Assembly: GCF_001012815.1 (NCBI RefSeq)
Contig: NZ_JYJP01000017.1
Location: 1-38,422 of the forward strand
DNA length: 38,422 nt
Reading direction: 5' to 3'
From: Vibrio mexicanus
GTDB lineage: Bacteria; Pseudomonadota; Gammaproteobacteria; Enterobacterales; Vibrionaceae
Part shown: piece after piece, positions 1 through 9,700 of the stretch
Layout of the letters: each line of letters opens with the position of its first letter
How positions within the stretch are numbered: the stretch's first letter is position 1
The notes under the pieces: model-generated
What the model was told of the DNA's origin: nothing
Seen by the model: the letters and a program-made list of their open reading frames with translations, nothing else
The model's database searches: none
Made by a program: the position numbers and the translations under genes

Positions 1-29
1 AAAAAAAGCCACCCTGTTGAGTGGCTTTT
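1..29 (-). terminator. Rho-independent terminator of the chemoreceptor gene
   Basis: A perfect 9-bp stem (positions 4-12 with 21-29, arm AAAAGCCAC) with an 8-base loop is followed on the minus strand by a run of T (complement of A at 1-7). It lies 25 bases beyond the stop of the minus-strand chemoreceptor gene. The plus-strand side also ends in TTTT, so it may work in both directions. Confidence 0.85.
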
Positions 30-53
30 AGACGATTTTATGATGACTTTGGA

Positions 54-1685
54 TTAGACCTTGAAACCTGCGACTAAATGATCAAGTTTCTCACACTGTT
101 CTGAAAGGCTTATGCAGGCGTTATCGGCGCTGTTAACCATTTCCACCATTTGGTGGCTGTTGTCTGCAATACGCTGAACATTGACGTTTACCTCGTGGCT
201 AACATTGGATTGTTGACTAGCAGCAGAAGCAATCTGGGTATTCATTTCGTTCATCTTCTCGATGGCTTGTCGAATGGTAGCCAAAGAGTCTGAAGCCGAA
301 CCCGCCATTTCAATGGTCTGGTTACTACTTGATTTGCTTGACTCCATCACGGTTACAGCTTGTTTAGCGCCGCTTTGTAGGCGTTCAATCATGGACTGAA
401 TTTCACCCGTGCTGCTCTGAGTGCGGCTAGCAAGTGAGCGTACTTCATCGGCCACAACAGCAAAGCCTCGGCCTTGTTCGCCTGCTCGAGCGGCTTCGAT
501 TGCCGCGTTAAGTGCCAGTAGGTTCGTTTGTTCGGCAATGTCACGAATGACATCCAGTACAGATACGATGCTGCCAACGTCTTTGTCTAGCGTATGAATG
601 ACTTGGCTAGCGTTATCGATATCACCTGATAGGGTTTGAATAGATTCAACAGCATGGTCGAGAATACCACTAGCTTGCGTTGATTCTTGGGTGGCGTTAC
701 CACTCGCGCCAGCAGCCTCATTTGCGTTGTCACTTACGGTCGAACTGGTGACTTGCATTTCATGAACGGCGGTCGCGACAAATTCGCTTTCTTGCTGCTG
801 ATTCGCACTGAATACCGCGATGTTCTGGGTAAGAGATTTGATGTTCTCCATTTCTGAACGTACCGCGTTAGAGGCCACAATGACTTCTTCGACGGTTGTA
901 TGAATTTTACTGATGAAGAGGTTAAATGACTTAGCTAAGTTACCAATTTCGTCATTACTTTTAACCTCCAGGCGCTGAGAGAGGTCACCATCACCTTGAG
1001 CAATATCAGCCATTGCAGATTCGATGTCTTTGATCGGCTGAATGACAAAGCGTTTAGCGACCCAAATGGTGAATGCGCCTGCTATGACCGCTAATACTAC
1101 GGCAACTTCAACCACGACTTTTACAAACTCAATGGAGTCGGTAACTTGCTGACGAAGAGACATTTGATCTTCGTCGATTCGGTTACTGATTTCTTTTAGC
1201 TGTTTACGAATCGTAGTGAATTCCTGCGTGAACTCAATTTGGTGCTCAGAAAAGTACTGAGCCGCCGTTGCGGGTTGAGCAAACATAGGTTCGTAAAGAT
1301 CGATCCAACGCTGAGTTGCATCGACTAGTGCCTTGAGGTCTTGTTGAGTTTGCGGAGGCAAAATACCGTCATCAATCAGTGGTTGAACCGCTTTCATTCG
1401 AGGAATCGCTTTATAAGCATTGTCCTCAAATTCAAACGTGTGGTGCTCGATCTCTTGCTCGGTTTTAGCCATAGCGATCCCAGTACCCGCGACCATTACT
1501 TGGTAAAGATCGCGATACGCGTCGGCCATGCTGTCAACGGTGGGCTGAACTTTGTCATTGAGCTGAGCGTTGAGAGTTTGTTGGTGATTCGCTTGTATAA
1601 CCGCGAATAGGGTAGATGCTGCGAATAGGACCAGTATTCCTATTAGTGGCAATGAAATTTTGAACGAAATGGATCCGCTCCTCAT
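54..1685 (-). CDS. Methyl-accepting chemotaxis protein
   Basis: A 543-residue transmembrane chemoreceptor that would sense a ligand in the periplasm and control CheA through CheW. Residues 10-31 form the first membrane helix. Residues 32-188 are a periplasmic helical ligand-binding region without a clear Cache signature. Residues 190-212 form the second helix, followed by a HAMP linker (about 213-266) and a long cytoplasmic coiled coil. The highly conserved signalling hairpin is present at about 384-420 ([19 protein letters not shown], then [15 protein letters not shown]). Length and order are normal for the family. The start ATG is preceded by AGGAAG about 6-10 bases upstream. It is transcribed alone and ends at a strong terminator. 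The ligand cannot be inferred. Confidence 0.96.
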   Translation of the reverse strand: MRSGSISFKISLPLIGILVLFAASTLFAVIQANHQQTLNAQLNDKVQPTVDSMADAYRDLYQVMVAGTGIAMAKTEQEIEHHTFEFEDNAYKAIPRMKAVQPLIDDGILPPQTQQDLKALVDATQRWIDLYEPMFAQPATAAQYFSEHQIEFTQEFTTIRKQLKEISNRIDEDQMSLRQQVTDSIEFVKVVVEVAVVLAVIAGAFTIWVAKRFVIQPIKDIESAMADIAQGDGDLSQRLEVKSNDEIGNLAKSFNLFISKIHTTVEEVIVASNAVRSEMENIKSLTQNIAVFSANQQQESEFVATAVHEMQVTSSTVSDNANEAAGASGNATQESTQASGILDHAVESIQTLSGDIDNASQVIHTLDKDVGSIVSVLDVIRDIAEQTNLLALNAAIEAARAGEQGRGFAVVADEVRSLASRTQSSTGEIQSMIERLQSGAKQAVTVMESSKSSSNQTIEMAGSASDSLATIRQAIEKMNEMNTQIASAASQQSNVSHEVNVNVQRIADNSHQMVEMVNSADNACISLSEQCEKLDHLVAGFKV

Positions 1686-1860
1686 ACTGTCTTCCTTTAT
1701 ATAATTATTTTGATAGAAAGCTAGATAATCTCACCTTATGTATGGGATTAGTAGTATTGCTATTGGTTATTTATGGGAATGAAGTCATATATTTACATAT
1801 GCACAGAGCTTTGTATTAATTCTCTGTAATGATTGTTTTGCAATATGGTATGTTGTATGT

Positions 1861-2820
1861 CTATATGTTATAAAACAGCACTTCAAGCCTTAAGGTAAAC
1901 TTGGCCTCTTCAAATCTAGGGTCGTATTCCTCTTTGTACCAATTGTATTGAGGTTTTAACTCAAAATAGAGCCAGTCTCTAAAGAAGTTCTGTCTGTAGG
2001 TGATCGATATTTGAGTGTCGTCAATGTATCGAAATGGACGGTTCGTACCTGTTGTAGTGACTTGATAGTTGAGTGCTTGTGTCGGTGAAATGTGCTGATA
2101 GAGGGTGAGGCCTGTACCTAAATCCCAACCTTTTATGTCATCTTCGTAGCGCGCGAAGCTAGACCATCTCAGTAGAAAATCTTGATTGAGCGAGTGATCG
2201 ATATCGAACTCGGTGATTTCGCCAGTCACTTTCTTACGTTGATAAATGCGTTGTGTGAAACGAGCAACCGTTGCATTGGTAATGGGGTAGGTGTATTTGA
2301 ATCTGCCTTCAATGCTAGGGCGGGCGGATACCTTAATATTGAAGTTAGTTCGCTCCTTACTCAACCAATCGTAGCGAAGTCCAAAGGTGCTTTCGGCCTC
2401 TTCTTGGGAGCTTGGAAGCAGATCGAACACATCACTTTCTTCATCGGATTCGAATACGAGTTTGAGTCTTTGGGTAATACCCGGAAGGTGAAGACGTGCT
2501 TTCAACTTAGTTTCGAACTCGTACCCCTTGCCTTCTACATAAGCAAAATCGTTGTACCAGCGAAACTGTGTGCCGGCTCTGGCATCTTGATCGGTTCGTT
2601 CATCAACGAAAAAGCTGTCGAACCAAAGGGCAGGTTGACACAACTTGGTATTAACGTAATCAAAAGCCTTATCGAGAAGACGAGCTTGGTCTGATTGGCT
2701 CAAGCATTGGTCCGTTTCACCGACTTCTTTTGGTGAAGGTGAATCAGCAAACGAAAAGCCTGAGGCTATAAGTGTGAGAGTGCCTACTACTGCGTACCGC
2801 AAAGCATGTCCTTGTATCAT
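1861..2820 (-). CDS. Putative outer-membrane beta-barrel protein
   Basis: A 319-residue protein of unknown function. Residues 1-25 are a signal peptide with a cleavage site after FSFA. The mature part has an N-terminal segment with two cysteines, then alternating polar/aromatic stretches typical of outer-membrane strands (for example FRWYNDFAYVEG, TFGLRYDWL, FFRDWLYFELKPQYNWY). It ends in FYNI, which is hydrophobic but not the classical terminal Phe. It is flanked by minus-strand genes 100-175 bases away, so an operon is not certain. The barrel reading comes from the amphipathic pattern; I do not recognise a named family. Confidence 0.7.
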   Translation of the reverse strand: MIQGHALRYAVVGTLTLIASGFSFADSPSPKEVGETDQCLSQSDQARLLDKAFDYVNTKLCQPALWFDSFFVDERTDQDARAGTQFRWYNDFAYVEGKGYEFETKLKARLHLPGITQRLKLVFESDEESDVFDLLPSSQEEAESTFGLRYDWLSKERTNFNIKVSARPSIEGRFKYTYPITNATVARFTQRIYQRKKVTGEITEFDIDHSLNQDFLLRWSSFARYEDDIKGWDLGTGLTLYQHISPTQALNYQVTTTGTNRPFRYIDDTQISITYRQNFFRDWLYFELKPQYNWYKEEYDPRFEEAKFTLRLEVLFYNI

Positions 2821-2921
2821 TTCCTATGAACAGAATAGCAGGATTCATTCGCAGATTTGATAGTTATTTGTTGAGAGGCTATCAGTACTTTAAAGTAGGC
2901 ACTTGAATAGGATCGAATAAT

Positions 2922-3371
2922 TTAACTTTGTTGCTCATTGAGCTTTGCATAATGATGCAAAAGGTCGGTGAGCGCTTTCACCCAAGCAAAGGCATCCTTA
3001 GGTGCTTGGTTCAGAAGTTCTTCGACTTTGTCACAATGCACTTTTAGTGTAATTGCGTTTTCCAGATGGAATGAAATAGCGTAGAAGTGCCATAAGATCA
3101 GACGAGTCATTCGCTCTATGTTTTGCTGAGGGTTGCCTGATTCAGAAAATGCGAGCTGAAGCTCAGACAGAGCAATGGCTGTCATTCGTAATAACGCATC
3201 AAACTGAGCCGCTTGTAGCCGCTCCTCTGTCTCCACCTCTTCTTGCTCGAAGGTAAACAGTTCTTTCATTGCGTCTTCGGGTACAAGTCTTTGAATCATG
3301 CGAGCAGCTAGCTCTTCGAGTTCTTGGCGCTGCATGGATTGTAGGGAGTCAAATGTGTAGTCAAGGGACAT
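2922..3371 (-). CDS. Conserved hypothetical protein, all-helical
   Basis: A 149-residue soluble protein without signal peptide or membrane segment. It is rich in Glu, Gln and Leu and looks entirely helical, with an acidic stretch at about 42-54 (FEQEEVETEERL) and a central helix containing a Trp-His pair (LILWHFYAISFH). The start ATG at 3371 has AGAGATG just upstream, a plausible ribosome site. The upstream gene-free stretch holds an orphan terminator. I do not recognise the family and assign no function. Confidence 0.75.
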   Translation of the reverse strand: MSLDYTFDSLQSMQRQELEELAARMIQRLVPEDAMKELFTFEQEEVETEERLQAAQFDALLRMTAIALSELQLAFSESGNPQQNIERMTRLILWHFYAISFHLENAITLKVHCDKVEELLNQAPKDAFAWVKALTDLLHHYAKLNEQQS

Positions 3372-3807
3372 AACATCTCTTCTTTATTCACTGAGTTTGT
3401 GGGGTATTGTATACCCAAAGCAAAAGGATAGGTATGGCCGGTTCTTGAAAGCGAAAAGGTGCAGTTTGATTAAAAAATCGAGGTTGAAAAAAATATTGCC
3501 CCTGTGTTGGGGCAATAGATGTGGTTTAAGCCGTTTTTAACGTTGTTAGTAATTTATTGACTTTAATAACAGTAGTAATAGTTGATGTTTTTATCAAAAC
3601 AACCAAGTCATAAAAAATTCAGTTTTGATGATTTTGGTGATGTTGCTCCATATTTAAATGCAATAAGTTTCATTTAATATCGAAACATTTTTTCAAAGCC
3701 CATCTACACTTTGAGTTAAATGCTAGATGTTGCTGACCTATAGTTTCGACTCGGTTCGTATAGGTTTAAACCACTGACTAATCATAGTAATCATCAAGGA
3801 AGAAACG
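3372..3807. other. Gene-free stretch of 436 bases, AT-rich
   Basis: No open frame longer than about 20 codons with a believable start was found on either strand. The only clear structure is the minus-strand terminator hairpin at 3487-3517. The right end must hold the promoter of the DUF3429 gene; a ribosome site (AAGGAAG) lies just before its ATG at 3808. Confidence 0.6.
3487..3517 (-). terminator. Orphan rho-independent terminator (possible small RNA end)
   Basis: A perfect 9-bp stem (3494-3502 with 3509-3517, arm TATTGCCCC) with a 6-base loop is followed on the minus strand by seven T (complement of 3487-3493). No minus-strand gene ends here: the next feature to the right is a plus-strand gene at 3808. 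The hairpin therefore ends either a small RNA or an unseen transcript starting between about 3520 and 3800. Confidence 0.7.
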
Positions 3808-4257
3808 ATGACGAACACACCTAAACAGACGATGCTCCAACTTGGATACATAGGCTTAGTGCCTTACGTATTTTGCTTAATACTTATGATCGCTGATTTG
3901 CAGATTTTCCAATTAACGGGAGAGAAAATGTTCGTTGCCTACAGTGCAGTGATTTTGAGTTTTCTATCAGGTGTACTGTGGGGGAATGCAATCGATCACT
4001 TTTCAAATAAACTCAGCCGAAATGCTTTGCTACTAAGTAACCTGTTTGCACTGATTGCTTGGGGTGTTTTACTGCAAAGTGAAAGCCAATCGAGCTACGC
4101 CATTGTTATGCTGGCGTTTGGATTTATCGCAGTGTGGTTTAGTGAAAAAACCATTCGCCAAGTTGAGCATGAAGAAAACCCTAAGGGGTATCAAACTATG
4201 CGCGGTCGCTTGACCTTTGGTGTTGTGGCAATGCATGGGATTGCGTTAGTCGTATAG
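3808..4257 (+). CDS. DUF3429 family inner-membrane protein
   Basis: A 149-residue integral membrane protein with about five hydrophobic helices (around 10-28, 38-57, 70-88, 92-108 and 130-147). The pattern GYIGLVPYVF near the N-terminus and FLSGVLWG in the second helix match what I know of the DUF3429 family, small membrane proteins of marine gammaproteobacteria with no known function. The start ATG has AAGGAAG 5-11 bases upstream. It stands alone, 211 bases before the next gene. Confidence 0.85.
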   Translation: MTNTPKQTMLQLGYIGLVPYVFCLILMIADLQIFQLTGEKMFVAYSAVILSFLSGVLWGNAIDHFSNKLSRNALLLSNLFALIAWGVLLQSESQSSYAIVMLAFGFIAVWFSEKTIRQVEHEENPKGYQTMRGRLTFGVVAMHGIALVV

Positions 4258-4468
4258 TCAAGAAAGTGGATTTCAATACAACACTGAGTCTTAGTAGAAA
4301 ATGAGCGCTAAACTATTGAACTACATAAAAAGTGTTGTTTTTGTATGCTCATCACGAATATCAAATGAAGATCAAAATTTAAATCCCAATTAACGTGCTA
4401 GGTGACTGATTTTTGGTGACATATCGTCTATATTTACCGCGTCTATGAAATGCTATTGGTGCAGTTAA

Positions 4469-4936
4469 ATGAAATGGATTTTGTTACTTTTTTCTCACAG
4501 TTTGGTAGCGGTATTAGGTGTGGCACTCGGTATTTATATTTTACCCATTCTCACCCAGCCTGTAGCACCTAGTTTATCTTCTGTTCAATCGATGTCTAAT
4601 AATGCTGTATTTTCAGGCACTTTCCAGCGTGATCGACAAGATAGTGATTTCCTTCATTGGGGCGAAGGAGCCGTTTCCATCAGTGAAGACACCATAGGAT
4701 TTATCGGTGAGCTTGCTCCAGGTCCAGATTATCGTTTGTATTTATCCCCAAGTTTTGTTGAGACCGAAGTCAAATTCAATGAGTTCAAAGATCAGATGAT
4801 CCAAGTTGGCTCCGTAAAAACCTTTGATCGATTCACGTTGTCTGTCCCCGAATCTATTGATGTAAATAATTTCAATACGGTGATCATATGGTGTGAAACC
4901 TTTAGTCAGTTCATCACATCGGCTCGGTATCAATAA
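4469..4936 (+). CDS. DM13 domain-containing membrane-anchored protein
   Basis: A 155-residue protein with an N-terminal hydrophobic segment (about 3-28) acting as signal anchor, then a DM13 domain over about 45-155. Matching features are the start FSGTFQ, the stretch DYRLYLSP, the repeated VGSVKTFDRF pattern and the ending VIIWCETFSQFITSARY. The Cys in WCE is the conserved cysteine of DM13 domains. DM13 domains are proposed to take part in electron transfer or redox reactions outside the cytoplasm; the partner here is unknown. No operon partner is evident: the giant gene begins 144 bases later behind its own regulatory region. Confidence 0.87.
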   Translation: MKWILLLFSHSLVAVLGVALGIYILPILTQPVAPSLSSVQSMSNNAVFSGTFQRDRQDSDFLHWGEGAVSISEDTIGFIGELAPGPDYRLYLSPSFVETEVKFNEFKDQMIQVGSVKTFDRFTLSVPESIDVNNFNTVIIWCETFSQFITSARYQ

Positions 4937-4969
4937 GTCGTTGCTCATAAAACAAAAATTACTAAAATA

Positions 4970-5011
4970 CACACTTGGAAACATTTTGACACAAGTGTGA
5001 CAATGATCACT
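4970..5011. promoter_or_regulatory. CRP-like site overlapping an inverted repeat upstream of the giant surface gene
   Basis: TGTGA (4996-5000), six bases, then TCACT (5007-5011) matches the CRP half-site pattern TGTGA-N6-TCACA at nine of ten positions. The left half also forms the right arm of a perfect 8-bp inverted repeat, CACACTTG (4970-4977) with CAAGTGTG (4992-4999). The site is about 70-85 bases before the start codon at 5081, a usual distance for CRP activation. The sequence match is direct; regulation is inferred. Confidence 0.6.
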
Positions 5012-5080
5012 ATTGTTTGTTGCATCATTTTGCGCTTCACAAATGCCACTGTTTTAACGTTCAGTTGATAGGATTAAGGT

Positions 5081-6763
5081 TTGTTTAATTCTCTATTCTC
5101 TAAAAGAAGCCTTTGGGCAACATTTTTTGCTCTTCTTCTAATGCCCCACATCGCGATTGCTGCTAACGAGATAGAAGTTACAGTTAGTCCAGACAGTTCT
5201 ATCTATGAAAATGGCAAACCTCTCAATTATCAAATTGAACTAGTGAATAAAACGGCTAAAACCTTATCTGGAGTTCGTGTATCCGATCCAGTTTGGGATA
5301 CGCCAGCGATAGCGGAAAGTGGAACTAAACGCGCTTTCTCTCAGTTAGATATAACCTCTCAACATACTTGGGGCAGCAGTGCTGGCGTCTATGAGAGTCT
5401 AAATACTAACCTAGTTGCTCAAGATGTGAAGTTGCTGCCTTATGGGCGAGTAACTTATTCAGTGAGCGCGATTCCAGCGGATGACATTGTTGAAGATATT
5501 GTATTAGGGGCAACGGAAGTCTCTGCGCAAATTGATGGCTCGACAGCGAATTTTAAACCTACGAGTGGTAGCGTTTTTAAGCCCGTTCCTTATGAGTACA
5601 CCTTGACTCTCGATGTAGACAGTAGTGAGTATGCATTAGGTCAAGTGCTCACCTACAACTTAACAGTTGAAAATACGGGTAGCTACGATCTGCAGGGCTT
5701 AGATATCAACTTGCCTATGTCATCGCTTGCAGTTGAAAACAATACTGGAACGAAGGTTAGCCCGTTTTCGTCTGTATCAATCGTAGGTGGGGCGTCTGGT
5801 TCCTATAGTGATTTAGGCAACTTCACCACTTCTGGGGATCTGGTGGTCAGTGATGCTAAAGTCGTGCGTGGTGGTCGTATTGTTTATACCCTTACCGCTA
5901 CTGTGATTGATAATTTGGTCGGTGATATTGAAGTTATGGCCAAATCAAAAACCAAAGAGGGTGACGAGCAGTCAAATGCATTGGTGACTCCGCCAGCTCA
6001 GCCAGATGTATCCATAACGCAACAAGTTGATAGTACAAACCCGTACTTAGTTTCGCAGCTTCGTGAGTTCACAATTAATGTAACTAACAACGGTCAAGGT
6101 ATTGCGCACGATTACCAAGTCACTCATAACATTTCTAATATGTTGACCAATCTAGGATTAGGGAATGATCTTCAACCTCAGTATGACCATACTGATGTGA
6201 CGGGGAACCCTTTCTCAACGTGGCAAGTTGAGGTGACTAAGATTGGGGGAAATACATCCTCAAGTTACGCAAGCTCTGGCATTCAATCTAACGTCGACTT
6301 TGCAGATACGATCTCGCTCTACCCAGGTGAATCTATTCAATATGCGCTGAAAGCGACAATATCACCTGTAGCAATTGGGACTATTCAAGGGGCTAGCGCT
6401 GCAGTTTTTGACCAAATTGGATCATTAGTTGAAGATACACAGATATCAACACCAATCACTGCTAAGAAAGTACTCAACGTTTCGGATCCAGAAATTAGGG
6501 TCACCAAAACCACGAAAGAGTCAGAATATATCCCTGGCAACCAAGTTGAGTATCTAATTACCGTTGAAAACAGCTCTAGCCAGTACTTTGCTAACGATTT
6601 AGCTATTGTTGACGACCTTACTTGTATTCAAACCGAGCAAGCTGGAGGGGCAGGGCAAGGCAGGCATTTAAACGTTGGAAAGTGGATGTTAAGTCGGGTG
6701 AAGATTCGATCGGGACCGATCCAAGTAAATACAATTATGGTTCTTGGACGACCTCTCCAGTGA
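5081..6763 (+). CDS. Giant repeat protein, segment 1 (signal peptide and repeats 1-4)
   Basis: This segment has 560 codons. Residues 1-27 are a Sec signal peptide (basic NSLFSKRS, hydrophobic core, cut after AIA/A). Four DUF11-like repeats follow, starting near the stretches IEVTVSPD, YTLTLDVD, VSITQQVD and IRVTKTTKE. Sense in this frame is lost around 6645-6667, after the Gly/Gln-rich stretch EQAGGAGQG, where one G appears to be missing from a G run. The last 30 or so codons before the stop at 6763 are out-of-frame translation. The repeat continues in the next segment at QAFKRWKVDV. Confidence 0.8.
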   Translation: MFNSLFSKRSLWATFFALLLMPHIAIAANEIEVTVSPDSSIYENGKPLNYQIELVNKTAKTLSGVRVSDPVWDTPAIAESGTKRAFSQLDITSQHTWGSSAGVYESLNTNLVAQDVKLLPYGRVTYSVSAIPADDIVEDIVLGATEVSAQIDGSTANFKPTSGSVFKPVPYEYTLTLDVDSSEYALGQVLTYNLTVENTGSYDLQGLDINLPMSSLAVENNTGTKVSPFSSVSIVGGASGSYSDLGNFTTSGDLVVSDAKVVRGGRIVYTLTATVIDNLVGDIEVMAKSKTKEGDEQSNALVTPPAQPDVSITQQVDSTNPYLVSQLREFTINVTNNGQGIAHDYQVTHNISNMLTNLGLGNDLQPQYDHTDVTGNPFSTWQVEVTKIGGNTSSSYASSGIQSNVDFADTISLYPGESIQYALKATISPVAIGTIQGASAAVFDQIGSLVEDTQISTPITAKKVLNVSDPEIRVTKTTKESEYIPGNQVEYLITVENSSSQYFANDLAIVDDLTCIQTEQAGGAGQGRHLNVGKWMLSRVKIRSGPIQVNTIMVLGRPLQ

Positions 6764-9700
6764 CGTTGTCGCCCGATATTGCTCCCAGAAAAAAAGTGGA
6801 ATACACCCTAACGGCGGAGGTGGCCGATTCCAGTATTGGTTTGATCATTGATGATAACGCTGCTTGTAGCGACAACGTCACTGAGGAGGGCTCAGGCATT
6901 CAAATGCCGGAAGATAACTTGCGCGCAAGTAAAGATGTTGATACGCGATTCTACTCGTCGGGTGATGAGCTTACCTATACCATTCGCGTTGATAACGATG
7001 GTGATGGATTCGCAAATCAGGTACCCGTGATTGACGATCTGACTGCAGTAGAAACGACAGATATCAATGGGAATAAGATTCCTGCTTTTATTAGTTGGCA
7101 AGTGACCGCGCAAGCATTTAAATCGGATGGTAGTGTAGCATCTCAAACTGATACAGGTATTTCAGGTCAAATTGACAGCCCCAAAATACTCGATGTGACA
7201 GCGACTATCGAACCTCATAGCTACGTGATTTATACGATCCAAGCCAAAACCGACCCCTTAGCGAATGGTCACATTCAAAATAGTGTGACCGTTGATAATA
7301 GTGTTTACGCTGACCGAGGTTCTGATCCGCGAGACTTTGTATTACAGCTTAATAAGACAGTTAAAACCAATACGGATTCGAACTTTCGAGGTGATCACAC
7401 CAGTTACTCAAAGTTAGAAAATGAAATTACCTATCAGATCCATGTGAAAAACCCGAAAGGGAATGGTTACGCCACCAACGTCGTGGTGAAAGACCCGATT
7501 TCGAGTATCAGTGCGGGTCTATTAGAACCTGACAGTAAGAGTAAAGCAGTGTTCTCATCTTGGACCATTTCGGCTGAGATTATTTCGGATGATCCGTTAC
7601 TTAATGGCAATGCTAAATACACCAAAGTTGGTTCATTCTCGGACAACGCAGACTTAGACACAGTGGCCCAAATTGCGCCAAATGTGGAAGTGGTTTACAC
7701 CATCGTCGCGCAAATCGATCGTAGTGTTGGCAACGAAATCATCTTCAAACGATTTGAAAATACCGCGACTATTGAAACCAAGGACTCAGACTCACAGTCG
7801 ACAGCATCGGATACAGTTGTAGTTCATCCAAAGGAGCCGAATGTTGTGGTCGTAAAAACGGCTCGCGAAGCTCAATTTATTCCAGGGCAGTGGGTGACAT
7901 TTGATATTACCGTGTTTAACCGTGGCGCCGGTTATGCCAATGAAGTCTCAGTAAAAGATGATATCAAAGCAATGAACGTATTCTCGGAATGGACGATTGA
8001 TGCCGAGACCGATTCAAATAACTCTCCATATAAGTCAGGTAGTTATGCAGATAGTAAAAGTGCTTATCCCAACAATGGCAATATTAACTCAAAAATAGAT
8101 ATCGACCCGCAAGTCAATGGAGATATGGGTTATGTAAGATATACCATCCGTGGGCTAGTAAAAAATGACTACAAGAAAGATGAAATCTCAAATACCGTAG
8201 AAATTCATGACCCAATGAATAATTTGGATCAGTCTGCGACGGCAGAGATTGGGGACAGTGGCGATGCTAAGTTAAATGTCTCGATTGTGAAAACGGCAAA
8301 TACTTCGCATTTCGTACCGGGTGATGAAGTTATTTACGAAATTGTGTTGCTGAACAATAGTGACAATCAGATTAATGACCTTAAGTTAGTCGATCCTCTA
8401 ACACAGATCTCTTCTGTTCTCGCGAATAAAAAAGATAATCACTTTGCCGACTATGAAGATCAATCTCCCTTTGAGTACTGGGAGTTTGATTATGGCGATG
8501 GATCTTGGCAAGGACGTACCACTGAAGATCTGATTTACCCTGTGGGTAACGAGAATGTGACGTTTAGCTTGGCTGCGCGTGAGCAACGCGTATTTAGGGT
8601 GAAGGCCAAAATTAAAGATAACGTTATCGGTTCGCGAAATGGCGCTGGCGTATTGCGTCCGATTATTGCCAATGATGCGTATATCTTCCGTGACTATAAG
8701 CAAGTCGATGAAGAGTCTCACGTTTCTCACCATGAAATGGAACGAGCCGCAAGTGGGGGAGATACCCACCGTGAATTGCTGGTTAATGGCTCGAGTAGCA
8801 ACCGTTATAAACCGGGAGACACACTCACTTATAAGGTGAAAGTCTCTTCCAATGTCGGATATTTTAACAACCACAAAGTCCAAGAGAATATTACCGGAGT
8901 TCAGGTTCAACTTCTTGATGGCTCAAAAGCGAATCCATTTAGTGACAAGTTTACCGTATCTGTCGATAAGCAAGACTCAAACGGAGGCAATGGAACAACC
9001 GATGGCACTTTAGATGGCGTGGTCGCGGATAACCAAAATATTGACACAACCATTGATGTTGCCGGCAAAGATTACGTCGTTTACACAGTAGAAGGCATTG
9101 TGAGAGATGACGCAGCAGGTGACATTACTATTGGCGGAATTACCGTTAGCCCTTATGACTACCATCTGACGTTTACTAAAACGGTCGACCAAAAAAACTA
9201 CGAGCCGAACAAGCCGCTAGTTTACCATCTCACCGTGACTAATGATGGGAAAGGTAATGCGTACCAGGTTCCTATCAAAGATGAACTCTCTTCAGTCATG
9301 GTGGATTTAATTGATGGTCGCCAAGAACAAGCGTTCAACAATGGTTGGACAATCGAGCCTAAAGTATTGGGTGGCAGCCCTGTTGCTGAAGTCGATTTAG
9401 ACGGAACCATTGCCAACAACAAAGATATCGATACGCATATATCTGTCCCCGCAGGAGAGACTATTGATTATGTGGTGACTGCTCGGGTTCATCCGCAAGC
9501 TGTTGGAGATATCCTGAACCTATTGGTGGTTGATGGCGACACGGTTAGTGCATTGTCTAAGCCAAATACAGAGAAATATCACTTTGAGAAGCGCGTCATC
9601 AATATCTATGATGTCGATGGTGCTACCACTCTGACTGGTGGTTATACGCCGGGTGGTTATATCGAGTATCTAATCACGCTAGAAAACCGAAACAATGTAC

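Noticed and set aside
2182..2694. A 170-codon open frame antisense to the outer-membrane barrel-like gene
   Set aside because: It lies fully inside a gene with a clear signal peptide on the other strand, has no ribosome site and no recognisable domain.
8398..8910. A 170-codon minus-strand open frame inside the giant repeat gene; similar frames at 9750-10010 and 13949-14434
   Set aside because: These are antisense shadows of a strongly patterned coding sequence; the repeat motifs run unbroken on the plus strand.
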